A DNA stretch of 64,000 bases, from the NCBI GenBank assembly GCA_956465555.1, contig OY101120.1, forward strand, positions 1,420,001-1,484,000, in the 5' to 3' direction. Below are positions 62,901-64,000 of the stretch, one piece after another. The notes below the pieces were generated by a model, which saw only the letters and a program-made list of their open reading frames with translations, made no database searches and was not told where the DNA came from. The first letter of the stretch is position 1. Every line of letters begins with the position of its first letter. The stretch comes from Nitzschia sp. pyKryTriq1. Its lineage: Eukaryota > Bacillariophyta > Bacillariophyceae > Bacillariales > Bacillariaceae. A program made the translations under genes and the position numbers.

Positions 62901-64000
62901 TGCGAGTACGTATTCCTTGTTCGCTCGGTAAGAGGGACATCCTCGTGCTGCTTATTGTTACCGTCGGGCGACCCTCCATAGATAGCTCGCACTCCCATGG
63001 TCATGAGAGTTTTCCCTATCGTTTCCTTCTCCTCGTTGGACGCGCCATCCCCAGCCTTGCTTGGGACTGAAAGTAACTCACTTCCACCCAGAATATTTGG
63101 TGTTGGTTCGAACTGACAAACTTCCCTCAAACCTTCGACGAACTGTGAGAGGGATTGGTCGGATAGACAGGTGGAAAAGGAAGCAAATCGTGAATAAACA
63201 GCTGAGATACTCAGAGCACCAACGTAGGCGCTGTCGGATAAATAAGGCGAAGCGATGGGGAGTACCGACAACTCTTGAAAGGTTTGCAGTACAATGGACC
63301 ATTCGGGACCGATACTATCATAAAATCTGTGCACAACGTTGAGCAAACATATCAAAGCTGCAATGTTGTGGTCTCGCAGGAGGCATGACGGATCATGGGT
63401 TCCCCATTGTGGAAGTGAAAGTTTACAGAGACTCGTCAACAAAGCGCGTCTTATAAGAGGTAGCTTCAATGAAACTTTGGCAAGCGAAAAATAGCCTTCC
63501 AGTGCTCGTTTCACAACAGTACCACTGGCTGGGAAGCGTTTCAAGTAGTGTTGCAGGACTGCCAAGGACGGCGCAAATGCTTGATCCAAATTACCCTCCT
63601 CCAGATTTTCAACGACTTTCAATATGGTATTCAGACCCGTCCACACAGCTTCTCCCAAAACATACGTATCTTCTTTCGTCTTGCCCTTTGTCCACAACTC
63701 CATTGACGTCAAGGAATCGGCGTCAAAGGCCAAAGAGTGCTCTTTTTTCCGACAGGCAAGCACTACAAGATTCATGTGGTCTTCGCAGCTTGCGCCGATT
63801 GTGCAGAAGTCACTCATCGCCTCCAATGATTGTGTCAGAACAGTACTGTCCATCCATATCGTTCGCAGAGATTTCTCATGAATCACGTTCTCGAGAGTGT
63901 CCATTGCCAGCGCCGCTTTCCAAAGGATCGTGGGTGGTAGACCCCTAAGACTGTCTATCGAGACAGTCGACGGTAGAATATTTTTATTGTGAACTTTGTA
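59949..64000 (-). CDS. MON2: MON2-like endosome/Golgi trafficking protein, N-terminus beyond window
   Basis: HEAT-repeat scaffold related to large ARF-GEFs, acting at endosomes and trans-Golgi with DOP1 and the P4-ATPase flippase. Visible exons are 64000..62138 and 62069..59949 (68-bp GT-AG intron), 1,327 residues. The frame is open to the right edge, so Met 63904 is not the start; residues upstream (LRGLPPTILWKAALAMD) read as coding. Most diagnostic is the region around the intron: SLTAIGLLWTIADQ, then SKLVVLCSDTRAEVRNCAVNTLFS, as in MON2 family members. The C-terminus is a short coiled coil (VVELTKEVTRLREEKEALE). Its partner in trans-Golgi function, ARL1, is encoded 11 kb away, probably by coincidence. 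Confidence 0.85.

Overview
The window is nuclear DNA from a photosynthetic stramenopile, most likely a pennate diatom. Three things point there. Genes are compact, with short GT-AG introns (mostly about 65-100 bp) and tight spacing on both strands. Three proteins carry diatom-type bipartite plastid presequences: a light-harvesting protein with an ASAFAP motif, a sigma-70 factor, and a double-ApaG protein. Spacers are crowded with self-complementary GTAC/GGTACC strings. I cannot name the species. Most exon joins were checked by reading-frame arithmetic and by protein-family continuity, but none is backed by RNA data.

Layout. 0-11 kb: 3' part of presenilin (+), a 2,044-residue TFIIS-M/SPOC protein (+), a JTB-family membrane protein (+), and copy 1 of a dispersed repeat. 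11-18 kb: a coiled-coil/Nudix-like protein (+), a spastin/fidgetin-like AAA ATPase (-), a MAP2K-like kinase (+) and elongin C (-). 18-22 kb: a G-poor spacer, then a plastid sigma factor (-). 23-31 kb: a DBP2/DDX5-type helicase (+), a BC-box/LW-domain (elongin A-like) protein (-), a repeat-bearing coiled-coil protein (+), copy 2 of the repeat, and a fucoxanthin-chlorophyll protein (-). 31-38 kb: a Ser-rich unknown (+), a small membrane protein (-), tRNA adenosine deaminase ADAT1 (+) and STN1 (-). 39-49 kb: PCID2/Thp1 (+), a 130-residue unknown (+), a phosphatidylinositol synthase-like enzyme (+), a SIRT6-like sirtuin (-), RPL5 (+), a CGFS glutaredoxin (+) and ARL1 (-). 49-54.3 kb: a gene-poor island with GTAC clusters, microsatellites, an inverted repeat and a Ty1/copia fossil. 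54.3-64 kb: a NYN-domain protein (+), a small diatom-type unknown (-), the plastid double-ApaG protein (+), and the 3' part of MON2 (-), which runs off the right edge.

Themes. Several genes serve RNA polymerase II transcription and mRNA handling (TFIIS-M/SPOC protein, elongin C and elongin A-like protein, DBP2, PCID2). Another group serves the plastid (sigma factor, FCP, ApaG protein, perhaps the glutaredoxin). ARL1 and MON2, both trans-Golgi factors, also occur here. This co-location is probably ordinary eukaryotic gene order and not operons. No single new 'system' stands out. The most unusual items are unfamiliar domain combinations (double ApaG; LW domain placed after a BC box; degenerate Nudix fused to a long repeat region), the GTAC spacer code, and a two-copy repeat that abuts gene ends.
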